From assembly GCA_021846275.1 (NCBI GenBank), contig JAJZBZ010000001.1:682001-746000 (forward strand): DNA of 64,000 nt, read 5' to 3'. The DNA is from Acidobacteriota bacterium. Its GTDB lineage: Bacteria; Acidobacteriota; Terriglobia; Terriglobales; Acidobacteriaceae. A program made the position numbers and the translations under genes. Positions within the stretch are counted from its first letter, which is position 1. Every line of letters begins with the position of its first letter. Shown here piece by piece: positions 17,894 through 29,384 of the stretch. The notes beneath the pieces are model-generated. The model made no database searches. It was not told where the DNA came from and saw nothing but the letters and a program-made list of their open reading frames with translations.

Positions 17894-18127
17894 ATGCATC
17901 TAGCGAAGATATTGTCTGAGATTGATCAGGAGATCGCCCGTTTGCAACAGGCAAAAGCATTGTTGACTGGCTCCGCTCCCGTGAAAAAGCGCGGACGCGC
18001 GGCGGCAGCCGCTGAAACCACAACCACAAGCAAGCGCAAGCGGAATCTTTCGCCAGAAGGCCGGAAGCGGATAGCAGAAGCTGTGAAAAAACGCTGGGAA
18101 CGACAGCGTAAGGCGGCCAGCAAGTAG
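17894..18127 (+). CDS. Small basic protein with a SPEGRKRIAEAVKKRW tail motif
   Basis: A 77-residue, strongly basic protein. Residues 1-27 form an amphipathic helix (ILSEIDQEIARLQQAKALL). The middle is a low-complexity Ala/Thr/Lys/Arg linker (KKRGRAAAAAETTTTSKRKR). The end, LSPEGRKRIAEAVKKRWERQ, resembles the short DNA-binding NUMOD3-like or AP2-linker-like motif found in many small acidobacterial proteins. The ATG has GGAGG about 6 bases upstream. It probably binds nucleic acid, but no function is established. A good terminator follows immediately. Confidence 0.75.
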   Translation: MHLAKILSEIDQEIARLQQAKALLTGSAPVKKRGRAAAAAETTTTSKRKRNLSPEGRKRIAEAVKKRWERQRKAASK

Positions 18128-18148
18128 CAAACACTGTGCTGGGAATCG

Positions 18149-18180
18149 AACGGGGAAGCAGCGAGACTGCTTCCCCGTTT
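18149..18180. terminator. Strong bidirectional hairpin terminator
   Basis: A perfect 13-bp stem, AACGGGGAAGCAG paired with CTGCTTCCCCGTT around CGAGA, followed by T on the plus strand. It lies between the small basic protein gene and the end of the convergent UPF0173 gene, and would serve both. Confidence 0.75.
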
Positions 18181-18206
18181 GGCTTTCAGTTTCTGCCTGA
18201 ACGAAT

Positions 18207-18911
18207 TCAGATGGCCTGACCAGGTTGGACACGAGCAACGATGCTTCCATCCTCCAGCAAGGCAGCCAGTTGCTCGGGCGTTCCTTTAAGCGGTGGGAAG
18301 GTTCCCCAGTGGATGGGCAGGATGAGCTTTGGCTGGAGATAGCTGGCGGCCAAAGCAGCTTCTTTTGGGCCCATGGTGAAATGACCGCCTATGGGGAGCA
18401 TGGCAACCTCCGGCGCGTATAGCTCGCGGATCAGCTTCATGTCGGTGAAAACGGAGGTGTCGCCCGCGTGGTAGAGGACCGGGCCGTTCTGAATCGAAAT
18501 CACCAGGCCGGCGGCCAGGCCGAGATAGATAATCTGCCCGCCCTCCTGCATGCTGGACGAGTGTTTGGCTTCAACCATGGTGACATCGACGCCGGGCAGC
18601 GAGACTGTGCCGCCGAGATTCATCCCGATGGTTTTTTCCGCGCCTTTGCCTGTGAGATAACTGGTCAGTTCATAAATGCCGACGATCGTTGATCCATGCT
18701 TTTGAGCAACAGGGACAGCGTCCGCAATGTGGTCCATGTGGCCGTGTGTGAGCAGGATGTAATCGATCTTCCCAGGCAGGGTAAAGTTCTTCGGATAGGT
18801 TGGATTGTGCTCAAGAAATGGATCGATGAGCAAATTCAGCCCGTTGACAGTTTCGACCAGCACGGTGGCGTGGCCAAGCCAGGTAATCTTTGTTCCGTTC
18901 AGCAAACTCAT
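18207..18911 (-). CDS. UPF0173 metal-dependent hydrolase (metallo-beta-lactamase fold)
   Basis: A 234-residue cytosolic protein of the UPF0173/YtkL group. It begins MSLLNGTKITWLGHATVLVET, and has the metal-binding LTHGHMDHIADAV motif, AKHSSSMQ, YHAGDTSVFTDMKLI and the closing ILPIHWGTFPPL. All four match the family. The start has AAGGAG 9 bases upstream; the frame extends further upstream but without family sequence. The enzyme's substrate is unknown. A methyltransferase gene lies upstream on the same strand. Confidence 0.92.
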   Translation of the reverse strand: MSLLNGTKITWLGHATVLVETVNGLNLLIDPFLEHNPTYPKNFTLPGKIDYILLTHGHMDHIADAVPVAQKHGSTIVGIYELTSYLTGKGAEKTIGMNLGGTVSLPGVDVTMVEAKHSSSMQEGGQIIYLGLAAGLVISIQNGPVLYHAGDTSVFTDMKLIRELYAPEVAMLPIGGHFTMGPKEAALAASYLQPKLILPIHWGTFPPLKGTPEQLAALLEDGSIVARVQPGQAI

Positions 18912-19043
18912 CTGTTGCGTTCTCCTTGGTAAATTGTCGATCCTGTGACCGGCTGGCGCGGCGAAACGTTGGTCGCGTATCTGGTGCCGAAATCTTGGAT
19001 GAGCGGCAGGCAGGCGAAGATGCACCCGATGAGCAGAAAGAGA

Positions 19044-19685
19044 TTAACGCTTGATGATGGATTCCGAGACGCCATCCTTGGCGAGAAACTGCTTCAGTCC
19101 GCTCCAGTCGGCGAAGAGGCGCTCAATGTTCCGGTTGGTGAGCGCACGCTGCTGCCAGAAGGGCTGAGCGAGTTGAAGCTCGATGTTATCAGTGGTGGTG
19201 ATGTGGAGTCGGAAATAGGGTGCCTGGTCAGGGATCAGCTTTGTATTGAAAAAAGCAAGCAGTTGGCCACCCGGGAGCATGACCTCGCGCAGGCGCCGGA
19301 CAACGGGCTGCAGCAACTCCTCCGGAAGGTAATCAAGAGCGAGCCAGAGCAGGACAACGTCAAAGCTGCGGCCTGCGAAGTTGAGATTGGCGGTAATAAA
19401 CTCTTCGACCCTCCAGCCGCGATTGCCTTCGGCATCTGGCTCGGTGCGCCATTCTTCCGACCAAGCGTCCTGGACGAGATCGGACATGTAGACGCTGTGG
19501 CCCATCTCGGTAAGCAGGTTGATGTTTGTAGCCGAGGTTAGTCCGACATCGAGGATGCGCAGGCCCTGCGTGGCGAGGAGATGCTTGCGGATCGCATCCC
19601 ATCCGCCGGAGTGGCGCAGCGTGCGCTGCGTGGCAGCTTCGGCATGTTGACTTTCCTCGTTGCGATCAAAGAACCGAGACAGCAT
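19044..19685 (-). CDS. Class I SAM-dependent methyltransferase, specificity unknown
   Basis: A 213-residue protein with the Rossmann methyltransferase pattern: glycine motif I LRILDVGLTSATNINLL (less glycine-rich than usual), acidic strand-2 end SVYMSDL, motif IV FDVVLLWLALDYLPEELL and post-I FFNTKLIPD. The start has GAGG upstream. It lies between bactofilin and the UPF0173 hydrolase on the same strand, about 100 bases from bactofilin. Substrate unknown. The unusual motif I (G-L-T-S-A-T rather than G-x-G-x-G) may weaken cofactor binding. Confidence 0.72.
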   Translation of the reverse strand: MLSRFFDRNEESQHAEAATQRTLRHSGGWDAIRKHLLATQGLRILDVGLTSATNINLLTEMGHSVYMSDLVQDAWSEEWRTEPDAEGNRGWRVEEFITANLNFAGRSFDVVLLWLALDYLPEELLQPVVRRLREVMLPGGQLLAFFNTKLIPDQAPYFRLHITTTDNIELQLAQPFWQQRALTNRNIERLFADWSGLKQFLAKDGVSESIIKR

Positions 19686-19784
19686 TGAACCTCATTTCTC
19701 AATTCCGCTTTTCCAGAGCCATTCTGTGACGAAGTAATCCTTGCACCGAGAGGCGCGGCAGAATGGGCATGCGCGCTGTCTGTC

Positions 19785-20180
19785 TTACTGCGCGGTAGCG
19801 GGGGCATCACCAAGGTCCAGCGGACGCTGCGTATCGGAAGGCTTGAGTGCGGCTTGCGTGAGATCCACCTTGCCGCGAAAGATTGCATTGTCTTCAATCG
19901 CCAGTCGGAGTGCGCGAATGTCACCGTCCACCTGAGAGCCAGCGCGCAGTTCAACACGACCGCTGGCGACGATGTTGCCCTGAACGCAACCCATGACGAG
20001 GACATCGCGCGCTGCGATGTCTGCGGCAAGAACTGCGTTGGGTCCGACGGTCAATCGGCTTTCGTTCAATTGGATGGTGCCTTCGACCTGGCCGTCTACG
20101 TACAGCTCTTCGCTGCCCTTGAGTTCTCCGCGAATCAGCACTGATTTTCCGATGCGCGCGCCTGCGTTCTCTGCCGCCAT
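19785..20180 (-). CDS. Bactofilin (polymer-forming cytoskeletal protein)
   Basis: A 131-residue bactofilin (DUF583). The right-handed beta-helix repeats run through the body: GKSVLIRGELKGSEELYVDGQVEG, SRLTVGPNAVLAADIAARDVLVMGCVQGNIVASGRVELRAGSQVDGDIRA. A short unstructured tail follows. Bactofilins polymerise without nucleotide and organise cell-wall enzymes, stalks or polarity in other bacteria. AGAGGA precedes the ATG. No peptidoglycan hydrolase is next to it, unlike many bactofilin genes. Confidence 0.92.
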   Translation of the reverse strand: MAAENAGARIGKSVLIRGELKGSEELYVDGQVEGTIQLNESRLTVGPNAVLAADIAARDVLVMGCVQGNIVASGRVELRAGSQVDGDIRALRLAIEDNAIFRGKVDLTQAALKPSDTQRPLDLGDAPATAQ

Positions 20181-20441
20181 GTGTTCATCCTCTGTTCAGG
20201 CCAGTCCGAGGCCCTGCCCGCACTATAACAATCCGACTGGAAGATGACAAAAAACTTTTGCGCGGTCGATGAGCGGCGGTCTGAGAAGACGCATCCGATT
20301 TCCAATGTGCAGGAGTATGCGGCGACTTGACCAAAGGACTCAACGAGGGAAATATGAAACCACAGGAGAGTTTCGGCGTCCAATCAAGTAAGTTTTGCTT
20401 ATATTCATCAACTACGCTCAGCGAAAGTACAACGAGACTCT

Positions 20442-21326
20442 TTGAGAGACGCAACGATCCAGCTTCGCATCCAGCACGGAGTATTGCACAGGCGAATCAT
20501 CCTGGCGCTCCTGCTTTGTCATATTGCAATGAATCTGGCAACCGCTGTACGCGCGCAGCAACCGCTGACGGATGCGCAGGCGCAGTCGATGATGAGCACG
20601 GTTCTGCGCAGAGAGGACAGGGCGCTGCACCCGACAACGACGTGGATGCGCTATCGGATTCACAAGAGCAGCCCGCGACTGGCGACAACAAAATGGATTG
20701 TGGAGACGAGGCAGGGCGATGTGGCGCGGCTGGTGGAGTGGAACGACGCTCCGCTGAGTGCCGAGCGTGAAGAGATCGAAGAGCAGCGGCTGAGGGCACT
20801 GGCCTCGGATCCGGGTTTGCAGCAGCATCGGGAGGCGCGCGAAGCCGTGGACGCTGAACGGTTGCGCAAGATCATGCATGCGCTGCCCGAGGCGTTTGTA
20901 TATCACTACGTTGGCGTGATCGATACGGAAGATGGTCCGGCGTATCGGCTGACCTTTGAATCGAGGACGGATTTCAATCCCTTTGATCTGGAAGAACAGG
21001 TGCTGAAAGGCATGGCGGGCGAGATGTGGATCAATGTCGTGGCACAGCGGGTGGAGCGGCTGAGCTGCACGCGCGTCCGCGATGTTGATTATGGACTGGG
21101 CGTATTTGCCAAGCTGGACAAGGGCGGCACGTTGCTGATTGAGCAGCATCCTGTTGCAGATGGACAGTGGCGCACGACGCGCATGGTGCTGCGCATGAAT
21201 GCTCGCGTTTTGTTTCGCGAGATTCAACTGGACACGACGCTGACGATGAGCGATTTTGCGCCGGTGCAGCCACGGATGGATTATCGGCAGGGGCTGGAAG
21301 TGTTGAGAACACTTCCCGATCACTGA
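20442..21326 (+). CDS. Exported protein of unknown function
   Basis: A 294-residue protein that is mostly alpha/beta, with a signal-peptide-like N-terminus: HRRIILALLLCHIAMNLATAVRA before QQPLTDAQ. The TTG start at 20442 is uncertain; an ATG at 20529 would remove the signal. The mature part contains a charged helical region (REEIEEQRLRALASDPGLQQHREAREA). C-terminal beta-strand alternation (GEMWINVVAQRVERLSCTRVRDVDYGLGVFAKLDKGGTL) recalls outer-membrane lipoprotein-sorting (LolA/RseB-like) folds. That resemblance is weak. It converges on tadA. Confidence 0.65.
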   Translation: MRDATIQLRIQHGVLHRRIILALLLCHIAMNLATAVRAQQPLTDAQAQSMMSTVLRREDRALHPTTTWMRYRIHKSSPRLATTKWIVETRQGDVARLVEWNDAPLSAEREEIEEQRLRALASDPGLQQHREAREAVDAERLRKIMHALPEAFVYHYVGVIDTEDGPAYRLTFESRTDFNPFDLEEQVLKGMAGEMWINVVAQRVERLSCTRVRDVDYGLGVFAKLDKGGTLLIEQHPVADGQWRTTRMVLRMNARVLFREIQLDTTLTMSDFAPVQPRMDYRQGLEVLRTLPDH

Positions 21327-21358
21327 GCGGTTCCCCTGGAATGATTTTCGAGAAAGAA

Positions 21359-21820
21359 TTACCTGCGCTCGCGGAAAAACGCGCGAAGCAGCTCACTGGA
21401 TTCCTCCGCGAGAAGGCCTGAGTCAAGCTGCATCTGGTGGTTGAGCCGAGGATGGTTGATGACGGCGAGCACGGAACCGGCGGCGCCGGCCTTGGGATCA
21501 GCCGTGGCGTAGACGACACGATCCAGGCGCGCATGAACGAGCGCTCCCGCGCACATGGAGCAAGGCTCCAGCGTGACGAAGAGCGAACAGCCGTTGAGAC
21601 GGTAGTTGCCGAGTGCGCGGCCTGCGGCGCGCAGAGCGACGACCTCGGCGTGGGCCGTGGGGTCGCTGTCGCGCACGACCCGGTTCTGCGCGCGAACGAG
21701 TACCCCGCCCTGATGCACGAGCACGGCTCCGACGGGGACTTCGCCCGCATCTCCGGCGGCAACCGCTTCGTCGAGTGCCATCTGGAGGTATTCGAGATCA
21801 GTTTTAAGAGCTGCTGGCAT
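21359..21820 (-). CDS. tadA: tRNA(Arg) adenosine-34 deaminase TadA
   Basis: Converts A34 to inosine in the anticodon of tRNA-Arg(ACG). 153 residues with the cytidine-deaminase zinc motifs H57-A-E59 (HAEVVALR) and P86-C87-x2-C90 (LEPCSMCAGAL), and the family segments VPVGAVLV and NHPRLNH. Length is normal. It begins 15 bases after aguA on the same strand, so it may share that transcript. Confidence 0.94.
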   Translation of the reverse strand: MPAALKTDLEYLQMALDEAVAAGDAGEVPVGAVLVHQGGVLVRAQNRVVRDSDPTAHAEVVALRAAGRALGNYRLNGCSLFVTLEPCSMCAGALVHARLDRVVYATADPKAGAAGSVLAVINHPRLNHQMQLDSGLLAEESSELLRAFFRERR

Positions 21821-21835
21821 CTGTTTTGAGTGTAC

Positions 21836-22936
21836 TCAATGGGCTTGCGGGAGAGCGGCGGGCTGCTGCTGCGTCATGCAGTGGAGTGCGCCGAGGCCCC
21901 AGATGAAATCCAGGCAGTGAATACCAATGACTTCGCGCGTGGGAAAAAGCTCGGCAAGAATGCGGAGCGCGTCGCGGTCGCGCGGATCATGAAATGTGGG
22001 CACGAGGACGCAGCCGTTGGCGATGTAAAAGTTTGCGTAACTGGCGGGGAGCCGCTGGCCGCGAAAAAGGACAGGACGCGGCATCGGCAGTTCGACAAGA
22101 TTCCACTGTCGTCCGGAGGGTGTGCGCGATGCGCGGAGCCGGGCAAGATTTTCCTGGAGCGGCGTGTGATTTTCATCGTGCGCGTCCGGCTCGGCGGTGG
22201 TGAGAATCGTATCCTGATCGACGAAGCGGGTGATGTCGTCTACGTGGCCGTGCGTGTCGTCGCCCGCCGCGCCGCGACCAAGCCAGAGCACCTGCGTGGC
22301 TCCCAAAAACTGAGCAAAAACTAACTCAAGCTGCTCGCGCGTCAGGCCGGGATTGCGTTGCTGCACCTGGCTGAGCAGGCATTCCTCAGTGGTTATGAGC
22401 GTGCCCGCGCCGTTGACATCGATGCTGCCACCCTCAAGAACAATTCTGCGCTGACGACCACGCTCGTCGATGATGGCAGGCTGCCAGCGGCGCATCTTCA
22501 GCAGCTTTGCCATGCGCTCAGGATTCCTGTCGTCGAGTTGCCAATCGTCGTATTTGGCCCATGCGTTGAACTTCCAGTCGGTGACAGCAACCTCACCCTC
22601 GGCGTTGCGGACGAAGATGGGGCCGGAGTCGCGAAGCCAGACGCGGTTCGTTGGCCAGCGATGAAAACGGACCTGCTCCATGCAAGCGCCAGCCTGCTCC
22701 AGCAAGCGCGCGGCGCGTCGCCCCAGCGCTTCGTCGCGTACCAAAATTTCAACGCGCTCATTCCGCGCGAGCAGGCGAACAATCTCAACATAAATCCACG
22801 GAATGGCGGCGAATTTTCCCGGCCAGTCGCTAGAGTTATGCGGCCATGCGATCCATGTTGCCGCGTGCGACTCCCATTCGGCTGGCATGCGGAAGCCAAG
22901 CGCCGCGGGAGTTGCGGATTCAAGGGTTGCGCTCAC
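21836..22936 (-). CDS. aguA: Agmatine deiminase
   Basis: Hydrolyses agmatine to N-carbamoylputrescine and ammonia in the cytosol. The 366-residue protein of the peptidyl-arginine-deiminase fold contains TWIAWPHNSSDWPGKF near the start, TNRVWLRDSGPIFV, the catalytic region LEGGSIDVNG and GDDTHGHVDDITRFV. The C-terminal catalytic cysteine is in NGCVLVPTF. It overlaps the upstream aguB gene by 4 bases (ATGA), so the two enzymes of the pathway are made together. Confidence 0.93.
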   Translation of the reverse strand: MSATLESATPAALGFRMPAEWESHAATWIAWPHNSSDWPGKFAAIPWIYVEIVRLLARNERVEILVRDEALGRRAARLLEQAGACMEQVRFHRWPTNRVWLRDSGPIFVRNAEGEVAVTDWKFNAWAKYDDWQLDDRNPERMAKLLKMRRWQPAIIDERGRQRRIVLEGGSIDVNGAGTLITTEECLLSQVQQRNPGLTREQLELVFAQFLGATQVLWLGRGAAGDDTHGHVDDITRFVDQDTILTTAEPDAHDENHTPLQENLARLRASRTPSGRQWNLVELPMPRPVLFRGQRLPASYANFYIANGCVLVPTFHDPRDRDALRILAELFPTREVIGIHCLDFIWGLGALHCMTQQQPAALPQAH

Positions 22937-23862
22937 TTCCCTGCTCCGCGTTCCGGCGAGCCAAGGAAACGCTCTGTGATTCCGCTGTAAGCGTCGATGC
23001 GGCGGTCGCGCAGGAATGGCCAGTTGCGACGCGTCTCTTCGATGAGCTTCGGATCAACGTCGGCGACGAGAATCTCTTCCGCGTCGTGGGAGGCTTTGGA
23101 GAGAATGCGTCCGAATGGATCGGCGATGAACGAGCCGCCCCAGAACTCAATCCCCTTGCCGGTGGCGCGGTCGCCACGAATGTCGCCGTGCTCGTGGCCG
23201 ACGCGGTTGACGGCTGCGACGTAGACACCGTTGGCGATGGCGTGACTGCGCTGGATCGTCTGCCAGGCGTCGTATTGCGCCGCACCGAATTCGGCCTTTT
23301 CGTCCGGGTGCCAGCCGATGGCTGTGGGATAAAAAAGCGTCTCCGCGCCTTGCAGCGCCGTGAGCCGCGCGCCTTCCGGATACCACTGATCCCAGCAGAC
23401 GAGCGTGCCGATGGGGCCGACGGATGTGGGAACGGCTTTGAAGCCGAGATCGCCGGGCGTGAAGTAATACTTTTCGTAGTAGAGCGGATCGTCGGGTATG
23501 TGCATTTTTCGGTATACCGACGCGATGGTTCCGTTGTGTTCAAAGGTGACAGCGGTATTGTGATAGAGGCCCGGTGCGCGGCGCTCAAAAAGCGAGGCAA
23601 TGAGTACGACGCCTGAGTTTGCGGCCAACGCGCCAAGTCGCTCGGTGATGGGGCCGGGGATGGGCGAGGCAAGTTCGAAGAGTTGCGTGGCTTCGCGCTG
23701 ACAGAAGTATTGCGCCTGAAACAATTCCGGCAGGCAGACAACCTGCGCGCCGAGCGCAGCAGCCTGGCGCACGCGCTCGATTGCGATCTCAAGGTTCGCC
23801 TCCGGGTCCGGGCCCATGCTCATCTGCACGAGGGCAATACGATACCCTTGCGTCGAACTCAT
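22933..23862 (-). CDS. aguB: N-carbamoylputrescine amidase
   Basis: A nitrilase-superfamily enzyme that converts N-carbamoylputrescine to putrescine, CO2 and ammonia. About 309 residues. The Glu-Lys-Cys triad sits in LPELFQAQYFCQ (E), VYRKMHIPDDPLYYEKYYF (K) and LVCWDQWYPEGAR (C). RIALVQMSMGPDPEANL at the N-terminus is typical. The start at 23862 follows an AAGGCAGG-type site; 23886 is an alternative. It is the first gene of the aguB-aguA-tadA set, giving the arginine decarboxylase route to putrescine (the decarboxylase is not in this window). Confidence 0.92.
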   Translation of the reverse strand: MSSTQGYRIALVQMSMGPDPEANLEIAIERVRQAAALGAQVVCLPELFQAQYFCQREATQLFELASPIPGPITERLGALAANSGVVLIASLFERRAPGLYHNTAVTFEHNGTIASVYRKMHIPDDPLYYEKYYFTPGDLGFKAVPTSVGPIGTLVCWDQWYPEGARLTALQGAETLFYPTAIGWHPDEKAEFGAAQYDAWQTIQRSHAIANGVYVAAVNRVGHEHGDIRGDRATGKGIEFWGGSFIADPFGRILSKASHDAEEILVADVDPKLIEETRRNWPFLRDRRIDAYSGITERFLGSPERGAGK

Positions 23863-23886
23863 CTGTTTGCCTGCCTTTCGTTCCAT

Positions 23887-24380
23887 CTGCGCTGAAGTGA
23901 TCCGGTTGGCCGTCGTGCTGATTCTGTTTTTACCGATTCCGTGAATCCGTTCGGAAATGCGAAGCCGTGTTGAAGTGATCGTCCCATTCTGTGCAACGCG
24001 ACAACTGCTCGCAGGAAGCAGGCAGAGCTGCTTTTTCGTCTTCGCCAGAGCCGTTAGAAGAACATTTCATGCAACTTTCCTTCTGCTGATGCGCGGACGT
24101 CTGCATTAGGCGCATTCCTGTTTTGGCCTGATTTTGCTGCGTTTTTCGCGTGCTGGCGCGGTAGACGCGAGTGCCAAATGGTCGGTTCAGGCGAGGTCGC
24201 TTTCCTAGTGTATCGAAGTTTGCAACTGGACTGCGCAGCGTCTCGGCGATGGATTGCCACCTGTAAATTCCGGGTGTTAGCCTCATCTTTGGCTCACTCG
24301 TCAGAGCCATGGCGGCGCACCTCAGCCGCATCTCCGGCTCAACCTTGATTTGAGCACACGGAAAGGATAAAGGCAGCGCA
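23887..24380. other. Long divergent intergenic region
   Basis: About 490 bases between the divergent aguB and icd genes. Readings through it on either strand are short, Cys/Arg-rich and unlike protein, so it is judged noncoding. No convincing -35/-10 pair, riboswitch or repeat was recognised; AAGG lies just before the icd start. Confidence 0.5.
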
Positions 24381-26745
<2,365 letters not shown>

Positions 26746-26767
26746 TAGTTCCTCACTTGCGAAGCGG

Positions 26768-26799
26768 AAGGCTGCCGGATCGGCGGCCTTCTTTTTTTT
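26768..26799 (+). terminator. Rho-independent terminator after icd-mdh
   Basis: A 10-bp stem (AAGGCTGCCG with CGGCGGCCTT, one G-T pair) around a GAT loop, followed by CTTTTTTTT. Confidence 0.9.
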
Positions 26800-27016
26800 G
26801 CGCTGCCGAGATGTGACGAGCGCGCTGTGGATGCCGCATTCTGCGCCTCACACTTTGGATGGAGCGGTAGGTCCATCGCTGGATGGTTGTGTCACACGGG
26901 TTCGCTCAGGCATCTTCATCTGGATCAACAAAAATGCATTGCGTGCGTGGGCTTCCCTGATTGCAAGATCGCACTCCAGTACGCTGTGCATCCTAAATTT
27001 TCTGTGAGGCTATCCG

Positions 27017-28513
27017 TTGCGCCAAATTCTCTTTTACGCTCTTTGCGTGGTTACGACGACCGCGCTCGCCGCCAGCCATGCTCCCTCCGCACTGGCACAA
27101 TCGACATCCGGGGTTGAAACAAAAACCTCGACGCCGCCGGTTGTGTTTTCACTGTATGACCGGACGCGCGAAGATACGTGGCAGTGGTTCGCCGCGCCGG
27201 GCTATTCCGAGACGTATCCGTACACGGAATCGCTGCTGCGCATGAGCCTGGCACAGCGGCTGCGCCACTGGGACTGGATGGCGGAGCTGGCGCAGCCAGC
27301 ATTGCTGGGGCTGCCGACCGACGCTGTCTCGACGAACGCGGCGCAGGGGCAGCTTGGACTGGGCGGAACGTACTACGCGGCCGGTGGAAACAATGCCGAC
27401 CCGGCGGCGGCGTTTTTCAAGCAGGGCTTTGTGCGCTACCACTTCGACAGGCCGGACACGTCGCTGCGCCTGGGGCGGTTTGAGTTTTTCGAGGGCGTGG
27501 AACTGTCGCCGATGAATCCGCAACTGCTGTGGCTGCAGAACAATCGCATCCAGCAGCGACTGGTGGGCAACTTCGGATTCACCAATGCGCAGCGCAGCTT
27601 CGACGGTATTGACGGGCATCTGGGCGTGAAGGGATCGGATATTACAGCCTTTGCCGGACGCGCGGATCAGGGTGTCTTCAACATGAACGGCAATCCGGAA
27701 CTGAATGTCGATTTGCAGTATCTCTCTTTCTCGCGCATCGATGCGCAGGGGCACATTTTGTGGCGCGCCTTTGCGATTGCCTATCATGACGGACGCACGG
27801 GCATCACCAAGACGGACAATCGACCGCTGGCGGTGCGCGCGGCGGATCACCAGAATATCCGCATTGGCACGTATGGCGGTGATCTGGTTGCGAGCGCTCC
27901 CGTGGCGCGTGGCAACGTGGATTTCCTCTTCTGGGGCGCGCTGCAGAACGGCTCCTGGGGCGAGCAGTCGCACTCCGGCAACGCGGTGGCCGTGGAAGGC
28001 GGATACCAGATGACGCATGTGGCCTCAGTTCCTTGGCTGCGGGCGGGCTACTATCGCGGCAGCGGCGACAACAACCCGAACGACACGAAGCACACGACGT
28101 TTTTTCAGTTGCTGCCGACGCCGCGTGTTTACGCACGGACGCCGTTTTATAACCTGATGAACAATCAGGACTCGTTCATCGAAGCGATTGACCGGCCGGC
28201 GAAGAAGCTGGAGCTGCGCAGCGATCTGCGCTGGCTGCAACTGACCTCCGGCAACGACCTGTGGTATCAGGGCGGCGGCGCGTTTGATAACAAGGTCTTC
28301 GGCTATGTGGGACGACCAGGAAATGGCCACAACAGCTTCACTTCGCTGTGGGATATTTCCTCGGACTGGCAGACGACGCGAGACCTGGCGCTGAATTTCT
28401 ACTACGGGCGCGCGTGGGGCAAGAGCGTCGTCGGCGCGATCTATCCAACGGATCGCAATCTGCAATTCGGCTACGCCGAGTTGGTGTATCACTTCAGCCG
28501 ACCGATTCGCTGA
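27017..28513 (+). CDS. Outer-membrane beta-barrel of the alginate-export/porin type
   Basis: A 498-residue protein with a signal peptide (1-27, ending SALAQS). Alternating amphipathic strands rich in aromatic residues run throughout, ending YAELVYHFSRPIR. Segments such as GFVRYHFDRPDTSLRLGRFEFFEGVE and LQNNRIQQRLVGNFGFTNAQRSFDGI are typical of alginate_exp domain barrels. It probably lets organic solutes cross the outer membrane; the substrate is unknown. The TTG start has TGAGG 7 bases upstream. It follows the icd-mdh terminator and is followed by an AT-rich noncoding region. Confidence 0.82.
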   Translation: MRQILFYALCVVTTTALAASHAPSALAQSTSGVETKTSTPPVVFSLYDRTREDTWQWFAAPGYSETYPYTESLLRMSLAQRLRHWDWMAELAQPALLGLPTDAVSTNAAQGQLGLGGTYYAAGGNNADPAAAFFKQGFVRYHFDRPDTSLRLGRFEFFEGVELSPMNPQLLWLQNNRIQQRLVGNFGFTNAQRSFDGIDGHLGVKGSDITAFAGRADQGVFNMNGNPELNVDLQYLSFSRIDAQGHILWRAFAIAYHDGRTGITKTDNRPLAVRAADHQNIRIGTYGGDLVASAPVARGNVDFLFWGALQNGSWGEQSHSGNAVAVEGGYQMTHVASVPWLRAGYYRGSGDNNPNDTKHTTFFQLLPTPRVYARTPFYNLMNNQDSFIEAIDRPAKKLELRSDLRWLQLTSGNDLWYQGGGAFDNKVFGYVGRPGNGHNSFTSLWDISSDWQTTRDLALNFYYGRAWGKSVVGAIYPTDRNLQFGYAELVYHFSRPIR

Positions 28514-28609
28514 AGCATGGCATGCGGCAGCCGCGACCTTTGATCGCCACGCGGATCTGTGGCGCAATCGACGGTCGCGGGGAGCTTTTGAGCTAGACAT
28601 CTGGGAGAA

Positions 28610-28860
28610 TTGTTCAAAGTTACAATAAAAACTTTATAATCAATTGATTGAATTGAATTCATTTACTGATAAGTTATCTATGAGTGGTTACCAACCCAGG
28701 GGTGGGTATGGTGTTTTCACTTAACTAATTGATAATAATCAGATTGCGCGGATTTCGCGATATTTCGTTTTTGGTATCTGTTGATTCTGTTGGCTTTCTA
28801 AGAATTTCAAATTTGCATTCTGACATTTCAAATTCATTGTACTGCGCTGACGGTCGGGGG
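28610..28860. other. AT-rich intergenic island
   Basis: About 250 bases of markedly AT-rich sequence between the porin gene and the repeat at 28.96 kb. It contains GGTTACC at 28686-28692 followed by CCC/GGGG arms. Its reverse complement can be aligned with the C7/G7 palindrome region at 6.97 kb. A long minus-strand reading runs through it into the SDR gene but has no protein character in this part. No gene is called. Confidence 0.55.
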
Positions 28861-28960
28861 TGGTTCGGGTCTTTCCGCTCCCTCCGGACGACTCGAAGCT
28901 GCCGGGTTTGGGAAGCGGACGAACGTCTGGAACGACAGTATGACAGAAATGGAAATAATT

Positions 28961-29115
28961 GCATGCAGCGGGCGCGCGCTTTGCGCGCCACGGGCGGTTG
29001 TTGCCGCTCCCGCTGGTCGCGGGTGGGCTGTGATTGAGGACGACGGGAAGGCAAAACAAAGACAGAAGCAGATTCCCTTCGGGAATGACAACAGAAAAGC
29101 AACGGCAAAAACAAC
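28961..29115 (+). repeat. Dispersed modular repeat, locus 2
   Basis: Single copy in the orientation B-spacer-A-tail. Module B is at 28961-29030 (hairpin GCGCGCTTTGCGCGC and hairpin CCCGC-TGGTC-GCGGG). The spacer holds GAGGACGACGGGAA, module A palindrome ATTCCCTTCGGGAAT is at 29072-29086, and a tail of CAACGGC motifs follows. Confidence 0.88.
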
Positions 29116-29192
29116 GGCAGCGATGGCGCTGACATGAGTTTTTCCCACCGAAGCGGAGCTTGGATGGGGCACCCTCTTTGGTGGAGGACGGC

Positions 29193-29253
29193 AGGAAAAC
29201 AAAAGCAAAGGCAAGAGCAAAGACAGAGGCAGGAACAAAGGCAAGAGCGAAGG
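29193..29253 (+). repeat. Purine-rich tail-like tract
   Basis: A run of AAGGCAAGAGCAAAG-type words that matches, on this strand, the reverse complement of the tail in locus 1 (6.48-6.55 kb). It lacks modules A and B, so it looks like an expanded or orphaned tail. The remaining sequence up to the SDR start at 29385 shows nothing recognisable. Confidence 0.6.
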
Positions 29254-29384
29254 CGGATGCGGCGGCAAGTTGGGTTTGCGCGGGGTGAAACGGGAGCGGG
29301 ATTGGCTGCATCCTGAGCGGGGGTTGGGACATCGGATGGAGGGTCGCGAGAGAATGAGCGCGACGGAGATGAGGAGCCGGGACG

